This document shows positions 1 to 7,142 of a stretch of DNA of 64,000 bases, piece by piece. The position numbers were made by a program, and so were the translations under genes. This stretch comes from Saccharopolyspora ipomoeae (GTDB lineage: Bacteria; Actinomycetota; Actinomycetes; Mycobacteriales; Pseudonocardiaceae), in contig NZ_JASAOF010000023.1 of the NCBI RefSeq assembly GCF_029952525.1, positions 1-64,000 of the forward strand, written 5' to 3'. Position 1 is the stretch's first letter. Each line of letters begins with the position of its first letter. Below the pieces are notes generated by a model. The model was not told where the DNA came from and ran no database searches. It worked only from the letters and a program-made list of their open reading frames with translations.

Positions 1-6
1 CAACCA

Positions 7-26
7 CCCCCCCCCCCCCCCCCCCC
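7..26. repeat. poly-C homopolymer tract
   Basis: Twenty consecutive C residues lie 5 bp past the stop codon of the last eCIS gene, followed by CACCAC. Such a run is prone to slippage in replication and sequencing, so its exact length is uncertain. It could be a real simple-sequence tract or an assembly-edge artefact. Confidence 0.6.
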
Positions 27-31
27 ACCAC

Positions 32-946
32 TCAACTGCGGGTGAAGAACTCGACCAGGGACATCGCGATGTGGCGGTTCCCGGTGAGGTCCACGGCGTC
101 ACGGATGACGATGCGGGCGCGGACGACGTCGCTGGTGCGGAGCTTGATCGGGTCGGGTTGCGGTTGATCGGTCAGGGCGACCGGGATCGTGCGGGTCTCT
201 CCGTCGGCCCGGGTGAGCTCGACGTCGATGTGCGAGGGCCTGGCCTGCTTGGCGAACCGGTCCGGTTTCGAGGACGGGCCCAGGTGCACCAGCATCTGGA
301 CCAGCCGGACCGGGTGGTCGAAGGTGAACTCCGCCCACGCGCCCGGACCGGGTGCGCCCCAGTAGACGTCGGTGCGCACGTCGGTGAGTCCGGTGGCCGG
401 ATGACCGGGCACCGCGTCGCTGGCCGTCACCCCTGCCGGGGCGACCGGTGCCGCGTCGGAGGTCTTGTCGAGCACGTCCTGCACCGCCGCCTCGCCCAGC
501 GGGTACAGCAGCACCGCGGCCACGACCAGCAGGATCACCGTCGCCAGGATCACCAGGCGCCGCCACGACTTGTGCCGGTCGTGGTTGCTCAGCCGGCGGG
601 ACTGCGCGCGGGGCGCGGGAGCGTCGTCGGGCTGGAGGCGGTGGGCGCAGCGGCGGCAGAACCGCCGCCCCGGCGGGTTCGCCGTGCCGCACGACGGGCA
701 CGGCGGCCCGTCCGGCTCGGGTTCCTCGATCTGAGCGGTCGGCTCTGGCCGGGGCGCGACCGGTTCGGCCGGTTGCACCGCCTCCGGCTGCTCGGGTTCG
801 GCGACCGGGATCCGGCGGGTCGGGGCCTCCGACGGCGGGGGAGGAGCCTGCCCGGTGTCGGCCTCCCAGCCCAGGTAGGTGCCGCACGTGCCGCAGAAGT
901 CGTCGTCGCGGGCGACCTGCGCGCCGCACGTCGGACAGGAGCGCAT
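32..946 (-). CDS. Zinc-ribbon, single-TM protein with discoidin-like C-terminal domain, eCIS-associated
   Basis: Product of 304 aa. Two treble-clef zinc ribbons are visible: CPTC/CGTC near residues 4-21 and CPSC/CRRC near 83-100. A Pro/Glu-rich linker separates them. One hydrophobic helix (about residues 130-150) follows a basic stretch. The C-terminal ~130 residues form a beta-rich domain resembling discoidin/NADase-type glycan-binding modules. The gene is the last of the eCIS operon, 4 bp after the tail-protein-I gene. The architecture (cytosolic zinc ribbons, membrane helix, outward carbohydrate-binding-like domain) suits a membrane anchor for a cytosolic contractile particle, like CisA in Streptomyces. 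That role is inference from layout only. Confidence 0.75.
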   Translation of the reverse strand: MRSCPTCGAQVARDDDFCGTCGTYLGWEADTGQAPPPPSEAPTRRIPVAEPEQPEAVQPAEPVAPRPEPTAQIEEPEPDGPPCPSCGTANPPGRRFCRRCAHRLQPDDAPAPRAQSRRLSNHDRHKSWRRLVILATVILLVVAAVLLYPLGEAAVQDVLDKTSDAAPVAPAGVTASDAVPGHPATGLTDVRTDVYWGAPGPGAWAEFTFDHPVRLVQMLVHLGPSSKPDRFAKQARPSHIDVELTRADGETRTIPVALTDQPQPDPIKLRTSDVVRARIVIRDAVDLTGNRHIAMSLVEFFTRS

Positions 947-950
947 CGCG

Positions 951-1505
951 CTACCCCCTTCGCTCGGGTGGACCGGTGAGCACCTCGACGGTGCAGGTCA
1001 GGTGCACCGGCAGGACGGAGTCGACCAGCGCTGCCACCCGCTGCCGATCCACCTCCGACCGGTCCGGCCACACCTGCACCACCACGCCGGTGACCGCGCT
1101 GCCGGGAAGCGGGGTGCCCGGTCTGGTCGACGACGCCGCGCCCGGGCCGTCGAGCACCCGCGCTCGCACACCGGCGCACAACCGCAGCAGGTCGATCAGG
1201 CCGTGCGCGGTGCCGCGCTGCCGGTGCAGCTCCACGGCCCGCAGCAGCACCGCGCGCCGCAGCTCCAGCGGCCACCGCGGGTCGAGTTCCACGGCGACCC
1301 ACCCGGCCAGCCACGACGCGAAATCCTCCGGCGTCACACGAGGATCGAAGTAGTGCGCCAGATTGTCCAATGTGGACAGAACAGGTGCCAGGACGGTGTC
1401 CAGGCCCGCGGTGAAGCGCTGCGCCAGATCGTCGTCGGCGTACATCGCGGGCAGCATCTCGCCCAGCGGGTGGCGGCTGGGCAGACCGGGGATCGCGCGC
1501 CTCAT
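951..1505 (-). CDS. Phage tail protein I / Afp12-like eCIS baseplate protein
   Basis: Product of 184 aa. The N-terminal part has the typical tail-protein-I pattern: an LPAMYADDD segment, then a helical region with LAGWVAVELD and a HRQRGTAHGL stretch. In contractile tails this protein joins the J-like wedge protein to the baseplate periphery. Its ATG overlaps the stop of the upstream J-like gene (ATGA), so translation is coupled. Length and gene order match actinobacterial eCIS loci. Confidence 0.85.
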   Translation of the reverse strand: MRRAIPGLPSRHPLGEMLPAMYADDDLAQRFTAGLDTVLAPVLSTLDNLAHYFDPRVTPEDFASWLAGWVAVELDPRWPLELRRAVLLRAVELHRQRGTAHGLIDLLRLCAGVRARVLDGPGAASSTRPGTPLPGSAVTGVVVQVWPDRSEVDRQRVAALVDSVLPVHLTCTVEVLTGPPERRG

Positions 1506-3457
1506 CCCGCGCTCCCGGACACCGGCTGCACCATGACCTGGTGCTGGTGCGAGAACACCAGCGCGTGCTCGGCCAGCTCCACCCGCTCCACCGGGGAACC
1601 GCGCTGCCCGGTGATCGGATCGGCCGGGAACAACCGCACCTCGTCGACCAGCTCCGCCCCCTCGACGCGCTGCAGCACCCCGAACACCTCACCCAGCTGC
1701 ACCGGGCGCCCGAACGGCCAGCCCGCGCCGTCGATCCCGCCGCGCAGCGGGTTGAGGTAGCGGTGCAGCGCGGCAAGGCAGTCGCGTCGCACCCGGTTGA
1801 GGTCCTGATCCGCCGAGCGGATCCGCGCCACCACCGTGATGCCCTGGTAGAAGGGCGGTTCCACGACCAGCCGGGTGCCCAGCAGCCTGCGCTCGTCGAG
1901 GCGGGCGGCGATCGTGGCCAGCAGCTGCTCGGAGGGCACGAGCTGCTCGAACCGCAGCTGCTCGCCCGAGTCCGGGGTCGCGTCCGGCACCACCAGCACC
2001 CGCGCCGAACCCGGCTCCTGCCCGGCGGGCAGGCAGCGGACGCGCGCCGCCGACGGGGCCGCCTGCCGCGCGATCCGCTCGTGGTCGTCGGCGGTCACCG
2101 CCCGCTCCTGCACCCGGATCTGGTGCGGCGCGCGGACTTTCGCCTCCTCCACCGTCTCGCCGTCGACACCGCCGGTGGCGGCCTCGCGGTTCTCGACACC
2201 GGAGACGTAGGGCACCGAGCTGCGCAGAACCGAGATCGCCCCGCGTGCCACGTTGCCCGCCCGGCCACCGCCGGTGCGGTAGGACGGCACCCGGATGTGC
2301 GCGCCCTTCGGCGGCACCGCGCCGAACGACGTCAACGAGCCGTCGGCAGCGCGGACCGCGGGCGGGAACCCGAACTCCCCGGTCGTGGCGTCCAGCGTGA
2401 CGTGCAGGTCAGCGGGTCCCGACTCGCCGAAGTGCTCCACCACGCGCCAGTCCTGCCAGCCCGCACCGGCCGACACCTGCACCACCACCGGCTCCCCGTC
2501 GGTGAGCACCGGAGCCCGGTCCAGCCGGAACCGCTGACCCGGCACGCCCGCCGACACGCCCAGCGGTGCGTCGATGATCGTCTCCGCGTGCTCCACGGGC
2601 GTGATGCCGCCGACCGTGAACGCCTCGGCCACCCGCACCGTCGGCGACTCCGAGTAGAACGGCTGATCCTCGGCCGGGGCCACGACCCGGCAGCGCAACC
2701 AGCCCGCCTGCACCCCGGCCACCACCGACGTGCTGTGCCCGGCGGGCACGTGCAGCAGCACCTCACCGGGCCGGTTGAGACCGCCGGTGGCGTCGCCGAA
2801 CACCGCGCACTCGCTCCAGCGCATCCCGTCCCACGACTCCCACACCAGCGGCGGCTGCCGCGGGTCGACGCCGATGCCCTCGACCTGGCTGTCCAGCCGC
2901 ACCGCCACCACGCAGCGCGGCACCGCCTCGGACAACCCGAACAGCATCGCGTCGCCCACGGCCGGTTCCGGCTGGAAGCAGGGCACGTCCTTGGCCACGT
3001 CCAGGTCCTTCGTCCGGTTCGCCTGCTCACCGGACGCCGAGATCGTCACCAGCGACTTCAGCTCGCACGGCACGATCGGCAGCTCCTCGGTCGTGCCGAA
3101 CACGACCGCGTCGCCCGACTCCGACCGCGCGGTGGCCACCTCCGTGCCGCGCGGCAGCAGCACCGTCTCCGCCTGCGCCGCCGACAACCAGAACGTCACG
3201 TCCGCGCGCGCCGCCGCGGGCGGGAACAGCCGCACGCCCAGCAGGTCCAGGAACGCGAGGTGGTTCTTCTCCGGCACCCGGTTGAGCCGGTAGACCAGCT
3301 GGTCCACCATCTGCGCGAACGTCTCGATGAGCGTCACGCCCGGATCGGAGACGTTGTGATCGGTCCACTCCGGCGCGCGCTGCTGCACGAAGCGCTTGGC
3401 CTCGTCGACCAGCTGCTGGAACCGGCGGTCGTCCAGGTTCGGCGTGGGCAGTGCCAT
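1502..3457 (-). CDS. Baseplate J-like wedge protein (Afp11/gp6-like)
   Basis: Product of 651 aa. The start MALPTPNLDDRRFQQLVDEA is typical of the long eCIS J-like proteins, and the SDPGVTLIETFAQMVDQLVY stretch is a family hallmark. The protein forms the wedge of the contractile baseplate. I chose the ATG at 3457, which shares one base with the gp25 stop (TGATG); the open frame upstream is only antisense-like, Arg-rich sequence. A GTG directly before it is a possible alternative start. It sits between gp25 and tail protein I, as in other contractile systems. Confidence 0.9.
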   Translation of the reverse strand: MALPTPNLDDRRFQQLVDEAKRFVQQRAPEWTDHNVSDPGVTLIETFAQMVDQLVYRLNRVPEKNHLAFLDLLGVRLFPPAAARADVTFWLSAAQAETVLLPRGTEVATARSESGDAVVFGTTEELPIVPCELKSLVTISASGEQANRTKDLDVAKDVPCFQPEPAVGDAMLFGLSEAVPRCVVAVRLDSQVEGIGVDPRQPPLVWESWDGMRWSECAVFGDATGGLNRPGEVLLHVPAGHSTSVVAGVQAGWLRCRVVAPAEDQPFYSESPTVRVAEAFTVGGITPVEHAETIIDAPLGVSAGVPGQRFRLDRAPVLTDGEPVVVQVSAGAGWQDWRVVEHFGESGPADLHVTLDATTGEFGFPPAVRAADGSLTSFGAVPPKGAHIRVPSYRTGGGRAGNVARGAISVLRSSVPYVSGVENREAATGGVDGETVEEAKVRAPHQIRVQERAVTADDHERIARQAAPSAARVRCLPAGQEPGSARVLVVPDATPDSGEQLRFEQLVPSEQLLATIAARLDERRLLGTRLVVEPPFYQGITVVARIRSADQDLNRVRRDCLAALHRYLNPLRGGIDGAGWPFGRPVQLGEVFGVLQRVEGAELVDEVRLFPADPITGQRGSPVERVELAEHALVFSHQHQVMVQPVSGSAG

Positions 3458-3867
3458 CACTCGGCGTCTCCGTCGCTGCGCGGGATCGTGTAGAAGGGGA
3501 AGACGAGGTTGCGGCGATCGTTGGTGGCCCGCACCGCGTAGTGCACGTCGATGTAGAGCACCCCGTCGTCGACGGCGTCGAAGGCGATGACCACGTCGGC
3601 GACCTCGATCCGCGGTTCCCACCGACGCAGCGCCACCCGCACCTCGTGGGCGATGCGGCCGGCCGTCGCGCCGTCACCGGGGGCGAAGACGTGGTCGTGG
3701 ATGCCGCAGCCGAACTCCGGGCGCATCGGGCGCTCACCCGGCGCGGTGCCCAGCACCAGCCGGATCGCCTCCTCGATCTCCCGCTCCCGCTCGACCATGC
3801 CGATCCCGCCCGTCGGGCCCACCCGCAGCGGGAAACCCCAACCGCGGCCGATGAACCGATCGCTCAC
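3457..3867 (-). CDS. GPW/gp25-family baseplate protein
   Basis: Product of 136 aa with the gp25/lysozyme-like baseplate fold. It opens with GRGWGFPLRV, followed by the REIEEAIRLVLGTAPGERPM segment (the conserved ExxI...L.T..GER.M pattern) and FGCGIHDHVF. This is the sheath-initiating wedge subunit. Its GTG start overlaps the PAAR stop codon (GTGA). It is collinear with spike, tip and J-like protein, confirming the baseplate module. Confidence 0.92.
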   Translation of the reverse strand: MSDRFIGRGWGFPLRVGPTGGIGMVEREREIEEAIRLVLGTAPGERPMRPEFGCGIHDHVFAPGDGATAGRIAHEVRVALRRWEPRIEVADVVIAFDAVDDGVLYIDVHYAVRATNDRRNLVFPFYTIPRSDGDAE

Positions 3868-4175
3868 AGCGGACCCCCGATCAGCACGTTCAGCACCCCC
3901 ATCGCGACCTGGGCCCCGCAGGTGGTCTTGTCACCGACGCAGGCCGCGGGCAGGCCGCCGATGAGCACCACCGAGGTGCCCGGCGGGCTGGGCGTGATCA
4001 CGTTGCCGCCGCTGATCACGGCGTGCGGCGGGACCGGGCACACGTGCTGACTCCCCACCACCGCAGCGGGTTTCCCGCCGATGAACACGCCGGCGACCGC
4101 TCGCGCGTTGACGCGCGGCGGGCCGACGGTGCCGCCGTGGCTGGTGGGGTCGCCGATGCGAGCGGCTGGGGGCAT
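3864..4175 (-). CDS. PAAR-repeat tip protein
   Basis: Product of 103 aa. PAAR features are spread along it: PPAARIGDPTSHGG at the N-terminus, two IGG(K/L)PAA repeats, and paired Cys/His candidates for the zinc site (HVCPVPPH; CVGDKTTC). PAAR proteins cap the VgrG spike to form a sharp metal-bound point. The gene lies 15 bp after the spike gene. No C-terminal toxin extension is present, so cargo is probably not carried on the tip. Confidence 0.92.
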   Translation of the reverse strand: MPPAARIGDPTSHGGTVGPPRVNARAVAGVFIGGKPAAVVGSQHVCPVPPHAVISGGNVITPSPPGTSVVLIGGLPAACVGDKTTCGAQVAMGVLNVLIGGPL

Positions 4176-4190
4176 CGCGGAACTCCTCGT

Positions 4191-5987
4191 CTAGTTGATG
4201 CGAACCGTCGGGGCGTGCAGCGCCGCGGTCGCGCCGCCGTCGATGTCCACGCTCGTCCGGCCCTTGATCGACACCGATGTCGTGGCGTCGAGGGAGATCG
4301 ACCGGCCGGACAGGGTGATGTCCCCGGTGCCCGCGTCCAACTCGATCCCGGTGGGGGACAACGACATCGAGGTCAGCACCCGCCGCCCGCCCGGGGCGCG
4401 GACGGTGATGTCGACGGTCTGCGCCTGCTCGTCCATCCTGATGTCGAGCCGCTTGTTCCCGCTGGCCACGTGCACGCCCGGCGACCGGGTCGTGGAGTCG
4501 ATGAGCTCCAGCCGATGTCCCTTGCGGGACACCAGGGAACGCCGGTTGACCTTGCCGCTGGTGCGGTCGACGAGCGGCCCGTCGTGCTCCGACGGCGAGT
4601 CGACCCCGTTGTAGAGCCCGCCGATCACGTAGGGGTGGTCGAGGCTGCCCTGCTCGAAGCCGACCAGCACCTCGTCGTCGACGTCCGGGCTGAACACCCC
4701 GCCACCGCCGTTCCCGCCGAGCTGCACCGTGCGGACCCAGTCGGTGACGTAGTCGTCGGACAGCCACGGGAACTTCAGCTTCACCCAGCCGCGCTCGGAC
4801 TTCCCGGGTTCCTTGATGTCGGTGACGATCCCGGTGGCCACGCCCGGGATGCGCGGACCCCGGTCGGGCGCACCGGCGCCGGCGACCAGCCCGACCAGCG
4901 ACCGGTCCGGCGAGGCGCTGACCAGCACCGTCGTCCGGTAACCCTGGCCGGGTTCGAGGACGTGGTGCACGGCGGTCGCGGTGTACTTGCCCGCGAAGTC
5001 CTCGCCGACGTTGCCCAGCGCCACCGGCACGCCCGCCCGCAGCTTCGGGTTGCCCTCGGCGACGGCCTCGACCTCCCCGAGCCCTGCGCGCATCGACGCC
5101 GCCAGGGCCTTGGCGGTCGTCCGCGCCTCGGCCTGCGTGCCGTAGGGCATGTCGGTGACCAGCAGCTCGGGCTTGCCGAACTTCGAGCTCGTCTTCGCCG
5201 CCGTCAGGCCCGGTCGCACGACCTCGCTGGTGGCGGAGGTGTCCCGGGCGACGAGGGGCTTCTTGGTGTCGACGTTCCAGCCCCGGACCTCGACGGCGTC
5301 GACCTGGTCGGCGGCGGTCAGCACCGCCCGCAGCGCCATCAGGTTGCGCCCGTACTCCAGCACGAACGGGCTCTTGTTCGCCGGGGTCGACGGGGACGGC
5401 GCCTTCGATGCGGGGGTGAGCTCGGCGAAGTCGAGGCGGCCGTCGCCGTCGACGCGCACCGCGACGCCGTGCTCCTGGGCGAGGTTCTGCAGGAACTCCC
5501 AGTCCGAGACGTTGGCCTGCGACAACTGGGTGTAGGTGATCGGCTTGGCCTTGATCCGACCCGGCTTCAACTTCGCCCCGGTGGCGACCTCGCGCACGAT
5601 CCGCTCCGCCGTCATGTTCCGGAACGCCTTGACCTTCCGGCCCCGCATCAGCCGGTGCGCCCTGCTCATCGCCCGCACGACCGTGAAAGACCCGGTCCCG
5701 TCCGAGTCCAGCTCCAGCGCCGTGACCTCGCCGGCGAAGAGCTCCTCGGCCGCCGCGCTCGCGGTGGTCGTCACCTTCACCGTCAGCTCCGAGCCGATGC
5801 CGATCCCGGTGGCGGTCAGCAGCTCGTGGTTCGGGTCCCGGAACACCAGCGTCGCGGCGTCGGGCAACGCGACGTTCTCGTCCACGACGCAGCTGGTCAG
5901 CTGCTGCTGCCAGGCAGCGGGCAGCGCCGCCGGGATGCCCACGACGGGATCGGCGGCCACCGACCGGCCGGAGGAGTCGTTGCCCAT
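4191..5987 (-). CDS. VgrG-like spike protein (Afp8/Pvc8-like)
   Basis: Product of 598 aa. The N-terminal half resembles the gp27/VgrG fold, with a DWEFLQNLAQEHGVAVRV-type segment. The middle contains the gp5 OB-like stretch with WVRTVQLGGNGGGGVFSPDV followed by VLVGFEQGSLDHPYVIGGLYNG. The C-terminus is a repetitive beta-prism (DITLSGRSISLDATTSVSIK). It would form the trimeric spike at the centre of the baseplate. The start ATG shares a base with the LysM-gene stop (TGATG). No effector domain is appended. Confidence 0.92.
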   Translation of the reverse strand: MGNDSSGRSVAADPVVGIPAALPAAWQQQLTSCVVDENVALPDAATLVFRDPNHELLTATGIGIGSELTVKVTTTASAAAEELFAGEVTALELDSDGTGSFTVVRAMSRAHRLMRGRKVKAFRNMTAERIVREVATGAKLKPGRIKAKPITYTQLSQANVSDWEFLQNLAQEHGVAVRVDGDGRLDFAELTPASKAPSPSTPANKSPFVLEYGRNLMALRAVLTAADQVDAVEVRGWNVDTKKPLVARDTSATSEVVRPGLTAAKTSSKFGKPELLVTDMPYGTQAEARTTAKALAASMRAGLGEVEAVAEGNPKLRAGVPVALGNVGEDFAGKYTATAVHHVLEPGQGYRTTVLVSASPDRSLVGLVAGAGAPDRGPRIPGVATGIVTDIKEPGKSERGWVKLKFPWLSDDYVTDWVRTVQLGGNGGGGVFSPDVDDEVLVGFEQGSLDHPYVIGGLYNGVDSPSEHDGPLVDRTSGKVNRRSLVSRKGHRLELIDSTTRSPGVHVASGNKRLDIRMDEQAQTVDITVRAPGGRRVLTSMSLSPTGIELDAGTGDITLSGRSISLDATTSVSIKGRTSVDIDGGATAALHAPTVRIN

Positions 5988-6694
5988 CAGTCAGGCTCCC
6001 TCTCGTCGTCGAGCGCGGGCACCAGCAGTTCCGCGCCCGGTGCCAGGATCATGGGATCGTCGATGTCGTTGGCCTCGGCGATCAGCCGCCACGCGGTCGC
6101 GTCGCCGTACTCCTGCCACGCGAGGTGCGCCAAGCTGTCCCCGGCCACCACCCGGTGCGTGCGCCTGGCGTTCTCCGAGCCCGACGTGGGGTTCTGGCCG
6201 GGCGTGTCGGCACCGGCCTCCTCGATGCTCAGCGAGCACGTCGCGCGCAGCGGCGTGCCGTCGACGTCGAACAGCGAGTACTCCACGGAGAAGCTCGACA
6301 GCACGCCGTCGAACGAGGTCGTCTTGGCGGTGCCCCACTCGAACCGCACCCACGGGCTCGCCGGTTTCTTCGCCGCCAGGCTCTTCGGCGTGGGCACGCA
6401 GGCCAGCATCAGGTCCTCGACCTTCTTCTCCACCGAACCGTCGTGCTTGTCGGTGGCGTCGAGGAAGACCTCCAGCGACAGCGAGCGCGGGCCGCTGCCG
6501 ACGAACTCGGGCGTGGCGGACTCGTCGGCCATCCGCGCGGGTTTGCGGCGCCACTCGGTGCTCTTCGTCAGGCTCAGCCGGTTCGGGTTGAACTGGAACC
6601 GGACCTCCTTGAGCCGCGCACCGGCCCCGGCGCCGACCTTCGCGGGCGGCTCCATGATCAGCAACTTGGCGCGGGCCAGGTTCTTGCGTGCCAT
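5987..6694 (-). CDS. LysM-containing tube-baseplate adaptor (Afp7/Pvc7-like)
   Basis: Product of 235 aa. The N-terminal domain (EVRFQFNPNRLSLTKSTEW onward) matches the CIS tube-protein/hub N-domain. The C-terminal ~50 residues are a LysM module (THRVVAGDSLAHLAWQEYGD, then ILAPGAELLVP). In eCIS and phages such proteins bridge tube and spike hub; here LysM probably has a structural role rather than binding peptidoglycan. It sits between the second tube gene and the spike gene. Confidence 0.9.
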   Translation of the reverse strand: MARKNLARAKLLIMEPPAKVGAGAGARLKEVRFQFNPNRLSLTKSTEWRRKPARMADESATPEFVGSGPRSLSLEVFLDATDKHDGSVEKKVEDLMLACVPTPKSLAAKKPASPWVRFEWGTAKTTSFDGVLSSFSVEYSLFDVDGTPLRATCSLSIEEAGADTPGQNPTSGSENARRTHRVVAGDSLAHLAWQEYGDATAWRLIAEANDIDDPMILAPGAELLVPALDDEREPD

Positions 6695-6700
6695 CGTCCC

Positions 6701-7126
6701 TCACCCCGCCCGCAGGCCCTCGTGGGCGATCTCCAGCGTCTCCACCGCGGCCTGCGCGGTGGCCGGGTCGAACGACGGCCCCTGCCAGCTGACCGGGACG
6801 ATGCCGAGCACCTGCCAGCGGGCCAGGGGAGTGCGGTCGGGTTTGAGCGCGACGATCTCGCCGTCCTTGCGGTCGGCCCGCTGGATGATCCGCGAGATCC
6901 AGCGGGAGATCTTGGTGGTGTCGGAGGTGACCGGCCTGGTCAGCGTGATGTTCGACCAGGTGATGCGGGTGGGCAGCTGCCAGGTGAACCCGTTGTTGCC
7001 GCCCTCGGTGAACTGCTCCACCTCCACCTGGGCGCCCAGGCCGGAGCAGGTGTGGAACGGGCCCAGGTCGTCACCGGCGATCTTCAGCTGGAAGAACACG
7101 CTGGACGCGAAGATGTTCTGCGACAT
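6701..7126 (-). CDS. Tail tube protein (gp19-like), second copy
   Basis: Product of 141 aa of the T4 gp19-like tube family: IFASSVFFQLKI, CSGLGAQVEVEQFTEGG and a C-terminal VETLEIAHEGL strand. It pairs with the gene at 10163-10603. eCIS loci usually encode one main tube and one or two tube-initiator paralogues near the spike; this position next to the LysM and spike genes suggests the initiator copy. Confidence 0.9.
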   Translation of the reverse strand: MSQNIFASSVFFQLKIAGDDLGPFHTCSGLGAQVEVEQFTEGGNNGFTWQLPTRITWSNITLTRPVTSDTTKISRWISRIIQRADRKDGEIVALKPDRTPLARWQVLGIVPVSWQGPSFDPATAQAAVETLEIAHEGLRAG

Positions 7127-7142
7127 CGACGTACTCCTTCCC

